DNA of 64,000 nt from DTU098 sp964498525 (GCA_964498525.1 CAZCGU010000005.1:131022-195021), one strand, 5' to 3'; positions 29,501 through 38,963 are shown, counted from the stretch's first letter. Notes: generated by a model not told the origin, from the letters alone. A program made the numbers and translations.

Positions 29501-30367
29501 ATGCCGAAACTTGTTATCGTCACCGGCCTTTCCGGCGCCGGGAAAACCCAGGCTATGCGTTTTCTTGAGGATCTGGGTTTTTTTTGTGTGGACAACTTGC
29601 CCCCGGCCCTAATTTCCAAGTTCGCCGAACTTTGTGCACAGGCGGCCAGTAAGATTAATAAGATAGCACTAGCAGTGGATATCCGGGGCGGGGAATTCTT
29701 CAACACCCTTTTCGAAGTATTGCATCAGATTGATCTGCAGGGAACCGGGTACGAGATCCTTTTTCTGGAAGCTTCCGATGAAACCCTGGTGAGGAGATAC
29801 AAAGAGTCCCGAAGACGCCATCCCCTGAGTTCCCACGGCGAGATCCTGGAAGTGATCCGGGAAGAACGCAGCCGCCTTCAGGATTTGAGGGGCAGGGCAA
29901 ACAAAATTATCGATACCTCCAACATGGCCGTACAGCAGTTAAAAGAAGAGATTGCCGCAATTTACGCGGGTAACACGGATAATTCCAGACTGCATATCAC
30001 GGTCATTTCTTTTGGCTACAAATACGGCATACCCCTGGATTCCGACCTGGTCTTTGATGTTCGTTTCCTGCCCAATCCCTTTTACGACCCGGCTTTGCGG
30101 CCCTTGAGCGGTAATGACCGGCCAATCCGGGATTATGTTTTCGGATCCCCGCTGACAGGGGAGTTCATGGTAAAGTTCCGGGATTTTATCGAATTTTTGA
30201 TTCCCCAGTACATCAAAGAAGGTAAAACGACCCTGATGATTGCCATCGGCTGCACCGGGGGTATGCACCGTTCGGTGGCCCTGGCCAACCGCCTGGGGGA
30301 AATCCTGGAGAATAGTGATTGGCCTGTAACGGTTCGTCACCGGGACATTAAGAAAAATAGGGGTTGA
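29501..30367 (+). CDS. rapZ: RNase adapter / nucleotide-binding protein RapZ (YvcJ)
   Basis: P-loop protein that binds UDP-GlcNAc or nucleotides and, in proteobacteria, small RNAs of glucosamine-6-phosphate synthase; in Firmicutes YvcJ affects competence. The 288-residue product has Walker A GLSGAGKTQA, the FLEASDETLVRRYKESRRRH region and the C-terminal GCTGGMHRSVALA. ATG 29501 gives the conserved start MPKLVIVTGLSG; ATG 29459 would add 14 residues. It precedes yvcK and whiA, the usual Firmicute order, and overlaps yvcK by 4 bp. Confidence 0.94.
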   Translation: MPKLVIVTGLSGAGKTQAMRFLEDLGFFCVDNLPPALISKFAELCAQAASKINKIALAVDIRGGEFFNTLFEVLHQIDLQGTGYEILFLEASDETLVRRYKESRRRHPLSSHGEILEVIREERSRLQDLRGRANKIIDTSNMAVQQLKEEIAAIYAGNTDNSRLHITVISFGYKYGIPLDSDLVFDVRFLPNPFYDPALRPLSGNDRPIRDYVFGSPLTGEFMVKFRDFIEFLIPQYIKEGKTTLMIAIGCTGGMHRSVALANRLGEILENSDWPVTVRHRDIKKNRG

Positions 30368-31722
30368 AAAAGTTGGTCCTGTTTAAATGGCTCTACCCGG
30401 GAATGTGTGTCAAGCGGTGGCTGTTTCTTGCTTTAGCCGGGCTGCTTCTGGCAGCCCTGGGTGTAGACCTGATTATGGGGGGCAATCTGTTCGGGGGCCT
30501 GGCCGGGCCTGTGCACAACCTGGAAGCCGGACTTCTGGGGGGAGAGTTGCATTGGTTATCCGGGGTTTTTTTGCTTATTCTGGGTCTTGCCGTTATGGCC
30601 CTTGGTATCCTGAGGGCCTTCCACTCCGTGGCGGTTGCCCTGGCCCCCGAAAAGGAAGGCAGGATGGCCGAGATTATCTACGCCAGGCACAATTTGCGGC
30701 GGGGCCCCAAGATCGTTGTTATCGGCGGCGGTACCGGACTGTCGGTGCTGCTGAGGGGTTTAAAGGAATATACCAGCAATCTCACCGCCATAGTATCGGT
30801 TGCCGATGACGGGGGCAGTTCCGGCCGTCTGAGGGGCGACCTGGGAATGCTGCCCCCCGGGGATATCCGCAACTGCCTGGTAGCCCTGGCCGACAAGGAA
30901 CCCCTGATGGAAGAGCTCCTGCAATACCGTTTTAAAACAGGCGAACTGGCGGGGCATTCCCTGGGCAACTTGCTCCTGGCCGGTCTCACCGGCATGACCG
31001 GCAGCTTCGACCACGCGGTCCGGGCCTTGAGCAAGGTGCTGGCCATCCGCGGTCAGGTATTGCCGGTGACGCTGTCTGATGTCACCCTTTGCGCCGAACT
31101 GGAGGACGGGGCGGTGGTGCAGGGTCAGTCCTATATTTCCCGTGGTCCGGGCCGGATTAAAAAAGTATTTTTGCGGCCCTCCCGCTGTCTGCCGCTGGCC
31201 GAAGCCCTGTTTGCCATCCGGTCGGCGGACGCCGTGGTGCTCGGGCCGGGCAGCCTTTATACCAGTATCATCCCCAATCTACTGGTGAAGGGGATTCCGG
31301 AGGCGCTGGCTAAAACTCCGGCCCCCAAAATTTATATCTGCAACGTGATGACCCAGCCGGGTGAAACGGATGGGTATACTGCCTCCGGTCACCTGGAAGC
31401 CCTTTTTGCCCATGGTGGAACGGCAATCGATTATGCAGTTGTCAACACCGGGCCGGTTCCTCCCAAGCTGCGGGTCCGCTATCTGCAAATGGGGGCCAAT
31501 CCCGTTGCTGCGGATATGGAGGAAATTGAAAGAATGGGCGTTCACGCGGTGGGGGCGGACCTGGTGCATAAAACCGAGGTTGTGCGGCACCATCAGGATA
31601 AGCTGGCCCAGACAGTTTTGCGCCTGACCTTTGCGGACAGGGGACGGCACAACAGGGTCCGTTATCTAAATGAACGGCGCCGGGATGGAAAGGTTGAAGA
31701 ACTTACCAGGGCGGAAATTTAG
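30364..31722 (+). CDS. YvcK family protein with N-terminal membrane segment
   Basis: Gluconeogenesis/morphogenesis factor of the YvcK (CofD-like) family, 452 residues. The core begins near residue 115 (VVIGGGTGLSVLLRGLK) with VADDGGSSGRLRGDLGMLP, KTGELAGHSLGNLLLAGL and LGPGSLYTSIIPNLLV. The first 90 residues hold two transmembrane helices (FLALAGLLLAALGVDLI and LSGVFLLILGLAVMALGIL) absent from the roughly 320-residue Bacillus protein, so this form is membrane-anchored. TTG 30364 overlaps the rapZ stop as TTGA. Confidence 0.93.
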   Translation: MKKLVLFKWLYPGMCVKRWLFLALAGLLLAALGVDLIMGGNLFGGLAGPVHNLEAGLLGGELHWLSGVFLLILGLAVMALGILRAFHSVAVALAPEKEGRMAEIIYARHNLRRGPKIVVIGGGTGLSVLLRGLKEYTSNLTAIVSVADDGGSSGRLRGDLGMLPPGDIRNCLVALADKEPLMEELLQYRFKTGELAGHSLGNLLLAGLTGMTGSFDHAVRALSKVLAIRGQVLPVTLSDVTLCAELEDGAVVQGQSYISRGPGRIKKVFLRPSRCLPLAEALFAIRSADAVVLGPGSLYTSIIPNLLVKGIPEALAKTPAPKIYICNVMTQPGETDGYTASGHLEALFAHGGTAIDYAVVNTGPVPPKLRVRYLQMGANPVAADMEEIERMGVHAVGADLVHKTEVVRHHQDKLAQTVLRLTFADRGRHNRVRYLNERRRDGKVEELTRAEI

Positions 31723-31827
31723 GGAACCTGGCGCGACCTGCGATAACGGAGAAGTTTTTCCGGATAATTCACCAACGCCGCAACCTGCTGTCGTTAAAGG
31801 TAATAGAAAAGTTAAAAATTTTGAACA

Positions 31828-31860
31828 AAAAAGACAGCGTGCTGGTTCCGCTGTCTTTTT
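31828..31860 (+). terminator. Terminator between yvcK and whiA
   Basis: AAAAAGACAGC (31828-31838) and GCTGTCTTTTT (31850-31860) form a perfect 11-bp stem whose 3' arm supplies the T-run. It is 105 bp after yvcK and directly abuts the whiA promoter. Confidence 0.85.
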
Positions 31861-31862
31861 AT

Positions 31863-31871
31863 TGGTATAAT
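31863..31871 (+). promoter_or_regulatory. Extended -10 promoter of whiA
   Basis: TGGTATAAT: a consensus -10 (31866-31871) with the extended TG element. No good -35 box is present; that region is occupied by the terminator stem. Transcription would begin about 31878, downstream of ATG 31874, which supports TTG 31901 as the whiA start. Confidence 0.65.
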
Positions 31872-31900
31872 ATATGCAAGGGGAAAGAGGGGAATTTGGC

Positions 31901-32848
31901 TTGTCCTTTTCGGCGGTAACCAAAAATGAGTTGGCGCGGGTTTCAGGTCAGCGGCCTTGCTGCCGTTTGGCGGAACTGGCCGCCCTGGTTAAAATGGACG
32001 GGAGTATCCGAATCAGCAGCTCACGCCGGATTTCTCTGGGCATTATTACCGAAAACGCCGCCGTGGCCAGGAAAATTTTCTCCTTGATTAAAACCTTATT
32101 TGGTCTGCAGACAGAGGTTCTGGTGCAGCGCAAAACACAGCTAAAGAAAAACAATGTCTACTGGGTACGAATACCATCCCAGCCTGGCCTGGGGGAAATC
32201 CTCAGGCGTCTGGGGATGCTGGATGCGGCGGGAAGGCTAAGCAACGAGGCTGTAAGGGACGAGCTGGTTCGCCGGGAATGCTGCCGCCGGGCTTACCTGC
32301 GAGGGGTCTTTTTGGGTGGCGGTTCCGTAAACAGTCCCGAGGGCAACTACCATTTGGAGATTATTACGGACAACGAAACATTTGCCCGGTATATCGAAAA
32401 ATTGATGCAAAAAATGCGTCTTTCCGCCAGGATCAGCAGGAGGAAAAACTGGTTTGTCGTTTACCTCAAGGAAAGCGAGCAAATCATCGATTTTTTAAAC
32501 CTCGTGGGCGCCCACTCCGCGCTGCTTAATTTTGAAAACGCCAGGATTTTCAAAGATATGCGCAATCAGGTAAACCGCCTGGTTAACTGCGAAACAGCCA
32601 ACCTGAACAAAACGGTCAACGCCGCCGTGCGGCATCTGGAGAACATTGAACTGATTAGTGATACCGTAGGTTTGGGGCAAATCCCGGAATCCCTGCGGGA
32701 AGTAGCCGAACTCCGGGTTAAGTATCCCGACGCCAGCCTCAAGGAACTGGGGGAACTGATCCAGCCCAGGCTGGGCAAGTCCGGGGTCAACCACCGCTTA
32801 AGGAAGATCGAAGAAATCGCCGATCAAATCCGGAGTGGCAAAGGATGA
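31901..32848 (+). CDS. whiA: DNA-binding protein WhiA
   Basis: Homologue of the sporulation regulator WhiA, which in Bacillus affects division and chromosome segregation. The 315-residue product begins (M)SFSAVTKNELARV, has the LAGLIDADG-like fold (CCRRAYLRGVFLGGGSVNSP), and ends in the WhiA helix-turn-helix (LKELGELIQ to NHRLRKIEEIAD). TTG 31901 is chosen for its AGAGGGG site, match to family N-termini, and the promoter position. It overlaps the acyltransferase gene by 4 bp. Confidence 0.95.
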   Translation: MSFSAVTKNELARVSGQRPCCRLAELAALVKMDGSIRISSSRRISLGIITENAAVARKIFSLIKTLFGLQTEVLVQRKTQLKKNNVYWVRIPSQPGLGEILRRLGMLDAAGRLSNEAVRDELVRRECCRRAYLRGVFLGGGSVNSPEGNYHLEIITDNETFARYIEKLMQKMRLSARISRRKNWFVVYLKESEQIIDFLNLVGAHSALLNFENARIFKDMRNQVNRLVNCETANLNKTVNAAVRHLENIELISDTVGLGQIPESLREVAELRVKYPDASLKELGELIQPRLGKSGVNHRLRKIEEIADQIRSGKG

Positions 32849-33393
32849 GGAAGTACGAATCGTTCCCCTCTCCCGGTGAAAAAAACTCAATGCGGTATTC
32901 GTTCCGGTTGGTCAGTCTCCCCAGGGTTGCCTTGCATTTCTTAATCATTACTCTTTGCCGCTACCTTCCTTTTCTGGAATTAAAGAGCATACTGTACCGT
33001 TTCTTTTTGGGCATGCAGGTGGGCAGGAATGTCTCAGTGGGTCTGATGGCTATGTTTGATGTTTTTTTCCCGGAGCTCATCTCCATTGGCGATGATACCA
33101 TTATAGGCTACAACGTGACTGTCCTGACCCATGAGTTCCTGGTGCGGGAGTACCGCAAAGGGCCGGTTGAGATTGGGGCGGGGGTTTTAATTGGTTCCAA
33201 CGCCACCATCTTGCCGGGGGTCCGGATCGGTGACGGGGCTATTGTGGGCGCCGGTTCCCTGGTCAACCGGGATATCCCCCCGGGGGCCCTGGCCGCGGGG
33301 GTTCCCGCCAGGGTCAGGCGCCGGGAGACAGGCGCCGGGCGCCCGGAGGACGGAGGGGATGCCGGGACCGGTTCCCCCCAAGGCACTAATTAG
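32845..33393 (+). CDS. Hexapeptide-repeat acyltransferase
   Basis: A 182-residue left-handed beta-helix acyltransferase resembling maltose/galactoside O-acetyltransferases. Residues 1-60 are hydrophobic and basic. The repeat region runs about 60-160 (ISIGDDTIIGYNVTVLTH, with GVLIGSNATILPGVRIGDGA and AGSLVNRDIPPGALAAGVPA), including the catalytic-type His in LTHEF. The C-terminus is a low-complexity Gly/Arg tail. ATG 32845 overlaps the whiA stop as ATGA with GGAG upstream; ATG 32890 is an alternative. The acceptor is unknown. Confidence 0.85.
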   Translation: MRKYESFPSPGEKNSMRYSFRLVSLPRVALHFLIITLCRYLPFLELKSILYRFFLGMQVGRNVSVGLMAMFDVFFPELISIGDDTIIGYNVTVLTHEFLVREYRKGPVEIGAGVLIGSNATILPGVRIGDGAIVGAGSLVNRDIPPGALAAGVPARVRRRETGAGRPEDGGDAGTGSPQGTN

Positions 33394-33417
33394 AAATTTT
33401 TCAAAGGGCGGCTCATT

Positions 33418-34035
33418 TTGGATCAAGTTATCAGGCTCTGGCGGCATTTCTGGCATAATCCTTGGCAGGCGCGCTTTATGTTACCCCTTATCGTTATCAA
33501 CGCGGCTGGTTCCGTCTACGGTTATTACTGGTACCACGAACAGCTTGCCCGTACACCGCCGCACTTCTGGGCTTTTGTGCCGGACAGCCCCCTTGCCACC
33601 ACTTTGTTTGCTCTGGCGCTGCTGCTCAGCCTGGCCGGCCCGGGCAGGATCCTGTTTCAGGCTGTGGCCCTGACGGCTTCCCTTAAGTATGGAATCTGGG
33701 CTGTTGTAATGATTTCCCATTACTGGCTCAAGGGCGGCCCCCTGGAGTTTACCGAGGGGATGCTCTGGGTGACCCACTTTGGCATGGCCCTGCAGGGATT
33801 TGCCTACCTCAGACAGCTCCGGCCAGGGGCCGGGGTTATACTGCTCACTGCTTTTTGGATGGTTCTCAACGATCTTATGGATTACGGCCTGGGGCTGCAC
33901 CCGGATTTGTTTGCCGCCGGGCAGACCCTGCCGGCCCTGATCACCGCCGGGGGGCTTACCCTGACGATTACTGCGGGAATGGCCCTGGGCCGGCGGTTCG
34001 CGGCCGGGCCGGCGGGGACTGGACCGGGTCGTTAG
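33418..34035 (+). CDS. DUF1405 family membrane protein (YpjA-like)
   Basis: Integral membrane protein of 205 residues with about six hydrophobic segments. NPWQARFMLPLIVINAAGS and YGYYWYHEQL near the N-terminus and ASLKYGIWAVVMISHYW in the middle are characteristic of DUF1405. Function is unknown. TTG 33418 is 24 bp after the acyltransferase, behind AAGGGCGG, so co-transcription with whiA is likely. The C-terminus is Gly/Ala/Arg-rich. Confidence 0.8.
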   Translation: MDQVIRLWRHFWHNPWQARFMLPLIVINAAGSVYGYYWYHEQLARTPPHFWAFVPDSPLATTLFALALLLSLAGPGRILFQAVALTASLKYGIWAVVMISHYWLKGGPLEFTEGMLWVTHFGMALQGFAYLRQLRPGAGVILLTAFWMVLNDLMDYGLGLHPDLFAAGQTLPALITAGGLTLTITAGMALGRRFAAGPAGTGPGR

Positions 34036-34210
34036 GCCGGTAAAAGAATGTCAGAAAAAAATCTTTTTGGCTGTCCCGGTCTAAGGTATGAAACAATTAC
34101 CTGACGAATATCTCTTGGATCAGGACGAGCCGGGCAGGAAAACGCCAGGTCATTAGAGAATTTAAAATATAACGAAAATTGTCATTTCTTCTGAGGGGTG
34201 AAAAAACGCA

Positions 34211-35635
34211 ATGCGCATGGGTTATGGGCTTAATGTAGAACAAACTCAAAGGTTGATCATGACCCCCGAATTGCGCCAGGCTATTACGGTATTGCAGCTT
34301 TCTGCGCTTGAACTTTCCATGTATATTGAACAGCAGCTGGAGGAGAACCCTTTGCTTGAGCTGAGGGAAGAGGGGGTAGACAGAGGGGAAGAGGCCGGGG
34401 TTGAAGCAGAGGAAAAGCCGGCCGGGGAGGAAGAATTAGATAAAAAAGAATATGATCTGGACTGGGAGGAGTATTTTCAAGACAGCAGCGATCTGGGGGT
34501 AATTCGCCAGGAAAGGACGCAGGGGCAGGAGGAATACAGTTACGAAAATTTTCTGTCCCAGTCGATGACCCTTTCCGAGCACCTGTTATTTCAGCTGAAC
34601 CTGACCCTTTACAAGGGGGAGGACCGGTTTATAGGTGAATATATCATTGGAAACCTTGATGAACATGGCTACCTGCGGATGCCTCTGGAAGAAGTCGCCT
34701 TGCGTCTCGACGTGAGCGAGTCCAGGGCTGCCGATATGCTGAAGGTAATCCAGGGCTTTGACCCCCCCGGGGTTGGCGCCAGGAACCTGGAGGAATGCCT
34801 TTTAATTCAGGTTAAGTACCTGGGAATTAAAGATATCATTCTGGAAAAGCTCATCAGGGACCACCTGGTGGATCTGTCCAAGGGCAAGCTGAACAGAATC
34901 GCCCAGGAATTGGATATAACCGTACAGTCTGTTCAGCGGTCGGCGGATCTTTTAAAAACCCTTGATCCCAAGCCGGGCCGCAATTTTACAAGTTTGCACA
35001 GCTCCCGCTATATAATTCCGGATATCATTCTGGAAAAGGTGGAGGGTGAATATGTTATACTGGTAAACGATGTGGCCATTCCACGTATTACCATCAATGC
35101 GACCTATCGCTCGGTGCTCTCCAAGGATAAAAACCATGATTCCAGAACCCGCCGCTTTGTGGAGAACAAGCTAAACGCGGCGGCCTGGTTAATCAGAAGT
35201 ATTGAGCAGAGGAGACTGACCCTGTACAAAGTCGCCAACTGCCTGGTTGAACTGCAAAGGGGCTTTTTGGATCATGGCGTAAAATACTTAAAACCGCTGA
35301 ATCTTAAAAAGGTGGCCGGCATGGTGGGCCTGCACGAGTCCACTGTCAGCAGGGCTACCTCCAACAAATACATTCAGACTCCCCAGGGTGTTTTCGAGAT
35401 GAAATACTTCTTCTCCACGGGTTTAAACAACTCGGCCGGAACCACCACTTCATCTGAAAGCATTAAAAAAATGCTGCAGGAGATCGTAGCCCGGGAGGAC
35501 GCCCGGTCCCCGCTGAATGATCAGCAGATATCCGAAATGTTCAGGCGGGGCGGGATTACCATATCCAGGCGTACTGTGGCCAAGTACCGGGATGAACTGG
35601 GGATCGCCGCCATCCGCCAGAGGAAGAGATACTAG
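34211..35635 (+). CDS. rpoN: RNA polymerase sigma-54 factor
   Basis: Alternative sigma factor that reads -24/-12 promoters and needs AAA+ activators. The 474-residue product has the N-terminal activator-interacting Gln-rich region (QTQRLIMTPELRQAITVLQL), an acidic linker at about 55-120, the core-binding domain, the HTH (LKKVAGMVGLHESTVSRATS) and the RpoN box SRRTVAKYRDELGI at the end. ATG 34211 follows GAGGGGTG; ATG 34217 is also possible. It stands just upstream of the glycolysis operon. No enhancer-binding activator is in the window. Confidence 0.97.
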   Translation: MRMGYGLNVEQTQRLIMTPELRQAITVLQLSALELSMYIEQQLEENPLLELREEGVDRGEEAGVEAEEKPAGEEELDKKEYDLDWEEYFQDSSDLGVIRQERTQGQEEYSYENFLSQSMTLSEHLLFQLNLTLYKGEDRFIGEYIIGNLDEHGYLRMPLEEVALRLDVSESRAADMLKVIQGFDPPGVGARNLEECLLIQVKYLGIKDIILEKLIRDHLVDLSKGKLNRIAQELDITVQSVQRSADLLKTLDPKPGRNFTSLHSSRYIIPDIILEKVEGEYVILVNDVAIPRITINATYRSVLSKDKNHDSRTRRFVENKLNAAAWLIRSIEQRRLTLYKVANCLVELQRGFLDHGVKYLKPLNLKKVAGMVGLHESTVSRATSNKYIQTPQGVFEMKYFFSTGLNNSAGTTTSSESIKKMLQEIVAREDARSPLNDQQISEMFRRGGITISRRTVAKYRDELGIAAIRQRKRY

Positions 35636-35750
35636 AAAAAATAACTGCAACCACCGGGGTACTGACAACAGGTCGGTACCCTGTAATTCTGTTAAATATT
35701 TTTAAAAGGAAGGAACTATTCAACGCAACGAGAATTAAAGTATATACTAT

Positions 35751-35779
35751 TTCATAGAATGTGGTTAATAAGGTATACT
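35751..35779 (+). promoter_or_regulatory. Possible promoter of the glycolysis operon
   Basis: TTCATA (35751-35756), 17-bp spacer, TATACT (35774-35779). A second TATACT lies at 35743-35748. If the downstream box is used, transcription would start within the called gap N-terminus, favouring GTG 35808 as start. Confidence 0.4.
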
Positions 35780-35780
35780 A

Positions 35781-36833
35781 ATGAAAGGAGCGGGTAGTAC
35801 TAATGGGGTGAAAATAGGGATTAATGGTCTCGGAAGGATAGGCCGTGACGTCCTGAGGAGCGCGTTAAAAAGACCGGATATAGAGGTTATGGCTGTCAAT
35901 CATAAGTCCCGGAGAATCGCGGTAACCGACACCTATGCCCAGTCAGTGGCCCACATGGTGAAGTACGATTCCATCCACGGCACCTTTGACGCGGACGTCA
36001 GCGCCCGGGACAACCGGGCAATTGTTGTTGACGGCCATGAAGTCCTGCTGCTGGCTGAAGGAGATCCCGAGCTTTTACCCTGGAAAGAGCTTGGAGTCGA
36101 GTTCGTTATCGAGTCCACGGGCAGGTTCAATAACCCGGATGAAGCGGGCAAGCACATCCTGGCCGGCGCCCGGAAGGTTGTTTTGAGCGCACCGGCCAGG
36201 GGCGACTGCATGACCATTGTAATGGGGGTCAACCAGGAGCAGTACGATCCCTCCCGGCACCATGTGGTGTCCAACGCTTCCTGCACCACCAACTGTTTGG
36301 CTCCGGTGGCCAAAGTGCTTCACGAAAATTTTGGCCTGGAAAAAGGGCTTATGACCACCGTTCACGCCTACACCAACGACCAGCAACTGCTGGATATGCC
36401 CCACCGGGACATGCGAAGGTCCAGGGCGGCCAATCTGAACATTGTCCCCACCACCACCGGGGCGGCCAGGGCGGTGGCCCTGGTGCTTCCGGAACTGCAA
36501 GGCAAGCTGAATGGATTTGCCCTGCGGGTTCCCACGCCCAATGTTTCCGTGGTGGATCTTGTGGTGGATCTGACTAAAAATGCTTCCGCCGCTGAAATTA
36601 ACCTGGCTTTTCAAGAAGCCGCGGCAGGCCCTTTAAAGGGGATTCTGGATTACTGTGAACTGCCCCTGGTGTCCATGGATTATAACGGCAATCCCCATTC
36701 AGCTATCATAGACGCCCCCTCCACCATGGTTACCGGCGGCAACATGGCCAAAGTAATCGCCTGGTACGATAATGAATGGGGTTATACCCAGCGAGTGCTG
36801 GACCTGCTGATGTACATGGCCTCAAGGGAATAA
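35781..36833 (+). CDS. gap: Glyceraldehyde-3-phosphate dehydrogenase, type I
   Basis: NAD-dependent oxidation and phosphorylation of glyceraldehyde-3-phosphate. It has the N-terminal nucleotide motif KIGINGLGRIGRDVLRS, catalytic Cys in SNASCTTNCLAP, the catalytic His in TTVHAYTNDQQ and the C-terminal WYDNEWGYTQRV. Called from ATG 35781 (350 residues); GTG 35808 would give 341 residues and the more usual start, but neither has a strong ribosome binding site. First of five glycolytic genes on one strand. No cggR-type repressor gene is present between rpoN and gap. Confidence 0.96.
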   Translation: MKGAGSTNGVKIGINGLGRIGRDVLRSALKRPDIEVMAVNHKSRRIAVTDTYAQSVAHMVKYDSIHGTFDADVSARDNRAIVVDGHEVLLLAEGDPELLPWKELGVEFVIESTGRFNNPDEAGKHILAGARKVVLSAPARGDCMTIVMGVNQEQYDPSRHHVVSNASCTTNCLAPVAKVLHENFGLEKGLMTTVHAYTNDQQLLDMPHRDMRRSRAANLNIVPTTTGAARAVALVLPELQGKLNGFALRVPTPNVSVVDLVVDLTKNASAAEINLAFQEAAAGPLKGILDYCELPLVSMDYNGNPHSAIIDAPSTMVTGGNMAKVIAWYDNEWGYTQRVLDLLMYMASRE

Positions 36834-36970
36834 GGTTGGGTTTTTAAGGACAATTTATTCCCAAAGGAAGAAAAGCGCTGCGACAACATTTTTACGCGGG
36901 CCGGGCAACGGCGGCGGGTGAATGTTCTGGCAGCGCTTTCCAGGGATGTCCAAAAAAGAGGTGTTTGCAT

Positions 36971-38155
36971 ATGGCTAAAAAGACAGTTAAGGATCTTGAC
37001 GTGGCGGGGAAGCGCGTGCTGGTCCGGGTGGATTTTAATGTGCCCCAGGATAAAAGCGGGCGGATTACCGACGATACCCGGATCTGGGCGGCCCTTCCCA
37101 CCATTGATTACTTAATTCAGCAAAAGTCGAAAGTCATACTGGTTTCCCACCTGGGGCGCCCCAAAGGTAAAGCAGATGAAAAATATAAAATGGATCCAGT
37201 GGCTGCGCGCCTGTCTGAACTAATAGAAAGGCCGGTCAAGAAGGTGGACGAGGCTGTGGGTGAAGTTCCCCGGTTGGCTGTAGAGGAGATGCAGGGCGGG
37301 GATGTAATCCTTCTGGAGAATATCCGTTTCTATCCGGAGGAAGAGAAAAACGAAGAAAATTTCGCTAAAATGTTAGCCGCCCTGGCCGACATCTATGTTA
37401 ACGATGCTTTCGGGACTGCTCACCGGGCCCACGCCTCCACCCAGGGAGTCGCTGAATTTCTGCCTGCTGTGGCAGGCTTTTTAATGGAAAAAGAACTGGA
37501 AATGCTGGGCCGGCTGCTGGCCAACCCGGAAACTCCCTTTGCGGCTGTTATCGGGGGGGCCAAGGTGTCGGATAAAATTGCCGTTCTTTCAAATCTGATA
37601 GAAAAGGTGGACATCCTGATTATTGGTGGCGGGATGGCCAATACCTTTCTCAAGGCCCAGGGGTTCGACATCGGCAAGTCCCTGCTGGAGGTCGACAAGA
37701 TCGATCTGGCTAAAAATTTGATGAAAAAGGTTAAAAACAGGGGGGGCCAACTGCTTCTGCCGGTGGACGTGGTGGCTGCGCCCGGGGCTGCCCCCGATGC
37801 CGAGCCCAGAACAGTTCCCGTGGATAAAATTCCCCCCGAATTTATGGCCCTGGACATAGGACCCGAGACCCTGGGCCATTTTGCCGCGGCCTTGAAAAAA
37901 GCCAGGACTGTGTTCTGGAACGGGCCCATGGGTGTTTTTGAAATGAAGCCCTTTGCCGTAGGCACCGAAGCCCTGGCCCGGGAATTGAGCGAGGTTAAAG
38001 GCATTACTGTAATAGGCGGCGGCGACTCTGTGGCCGCTATAAAACAAGCTGGGCTGGCGGACAGGATTACCCATATTTCAACGGGGGGCGGCGCGGCCCT
38101 GGAGTTTCTGGAAGGAAGACAGCTGCCGGGGGTAGTGGCGCTGCAAGATAAGTAG
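36971..38155 (+). CDS. pgk: Phosphoglycerate kinase
   Basis: Forms ATP from 1,3-bisphosphoglycerate in lower glycolysis; 394 residues. It shows VLVRVDFNVPQ, LVSHLGRPKGK, NDAFGTAHRAHAST, and the C-terminal GGGDSVAAIKQ and STGGGAALEFLEG nucleotide loop. ATG 36971 lies seven bases after GAGGTG; an in-frame TTG at 36965 is less likely. A 137-bp gap separates it from gap and 34 bp from tpiA. Confidence 0.97.
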   Translation: MAKKTVKDLDVAGKRVLVRVDFNVPQDKSGRITDDTRIWAALPTIDYLIQQKSKVILVSHLGRPKGKADEKYKMDPVAARLSELIERPVKKVDEAVGEVPRLAVEEMQGGDVILLENIRFYPEEEKNEENFAKMLAALADIYVNDAFGTAHRAHASTQGVAEFLPAVAGFLMEKELEMLGRLLANPETPFAAVIGGAKVSDKIAVLSNLIEKVDILIIGGGMANTFLKAQGFDIGKSLLEVDKIDLAKNLMKKVKNRGGQLLLPVDVVAAPGAAPDAEPRTVPVDKIPPEFMALDIGPETLGHFAAALKKARTVFWNGPMGVFEMKPFAVGTEALARELSEVKGITVIGGGDSVAAIKQAGLADRITHISTGGGAALEFLEGRQLPGVVALQDK

Positions 38156-38189
38156 GGCCGGCTTCCTAAAAAAAGGAAGGGGGGAAATA

Positions 38190-38963
38190 ATGATGAAAGG
38201 CCGCAGGCCGCTCATAGCGGGAAACTGGAAAATGTTTAAGACTGTACCCGAGGCAGTTTCCTTCGTGCAGGAATTAAAAAAAGCCGCAGCCAAGTTTAAA
38301 AATGTGGAGGTGGCGGTTTGTCCTCCCTTTACCGCTCTGGTTCCGGTGGCTGCAGCCCTGCGGGGCACTGAAATCGCCGCTGGCGCCCAGGATGTCCACT
38401 GGGAGGACAAGGGGGCCTTTACCGGTGAAATTTCGCCGGTAATGCTGAAAGATGCCGGATGCCGCTACGTTATAATAGGACACTCGGAAAGGCGGCAGTT
38501 TTTCGGGGAGACCAGTGAACTGGTTAACCGCAAGATCAAGGCTGTCCTTGCCCATGGTCTAATTCCGATAATGTGTGTGGGCGAGAAGCTGTCAGAGCGG
38601 GAGGCGGGTATTACCGGGCAGGTGGTGCGGGAGCAAACAGCGGCCGGTTTGGCCGGTCTGACCCCGGAACAGGCAGCCGGCCTGGTCATTGCTTACGAGC
38701 CGGTATGGGCCATTGGTACGGGAAAAACGGCCACGGCAGAGGATGCCCAGCAGGTAATTGGCTATATCCGCGAAGTTGTGAAGGATTTGTCCGGCGGCGG
38801 GGCTGCCGGAAAGGTGCGCATCCAGTATGGCGGAAGCGTCAAACCGGGAAACGCCGCCGGATTGATGGCCATGCCGGACATTGACGGCGCCCTGGTGGGG
38901 GGCGCCAGCCTTGATCCGGACAGCTTCCTGGGCATTATCACAGCCGCCGCCGGTGCAGGCTAG
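38190..38963 (+). CDS. tpiA: Triosephosphate isomerase
   Basis: Interconverts dihydroxyacetone phosphate and glyceraldehyde-3-phosphate; 257 residues. Catalytic residues are visible: Lys in AGNWKMFK, His in IIGHSERRQFFGE, Glu in VIAYEPVWAIGTGKTA. The phosphate loop region YGGSVKPGNA is present. ATG 38190 and ATG 38193 are adjacent, both after GGAAGGGGGG. The 250 bp to the next gene are GC-rich and empty of any recognised feature. Confidence 0.97.
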   Translation: MMKGRRPLIAGNWKMFKTVPEAVSFVQELKKAAAKFKNVEVAVCPPFTALVPVAAALRGTEIAAGAQDVHWEDKGAFTGEISPVMLKDAGCRYVIIGHSERRQFFGETSELVNRKIKAVLAHGLIPIMCVGEKLSEREAGITGQVVREQTAAGLAGLTPEQAAGLVIAYEPVWAIGTGKTATAEDAQQVIGYIREVVKDLSGGGAAGKVRIQYGGSVKPGNAAGLMAMPDIDGALVGGASLDPDSFLGIITAAAGAG

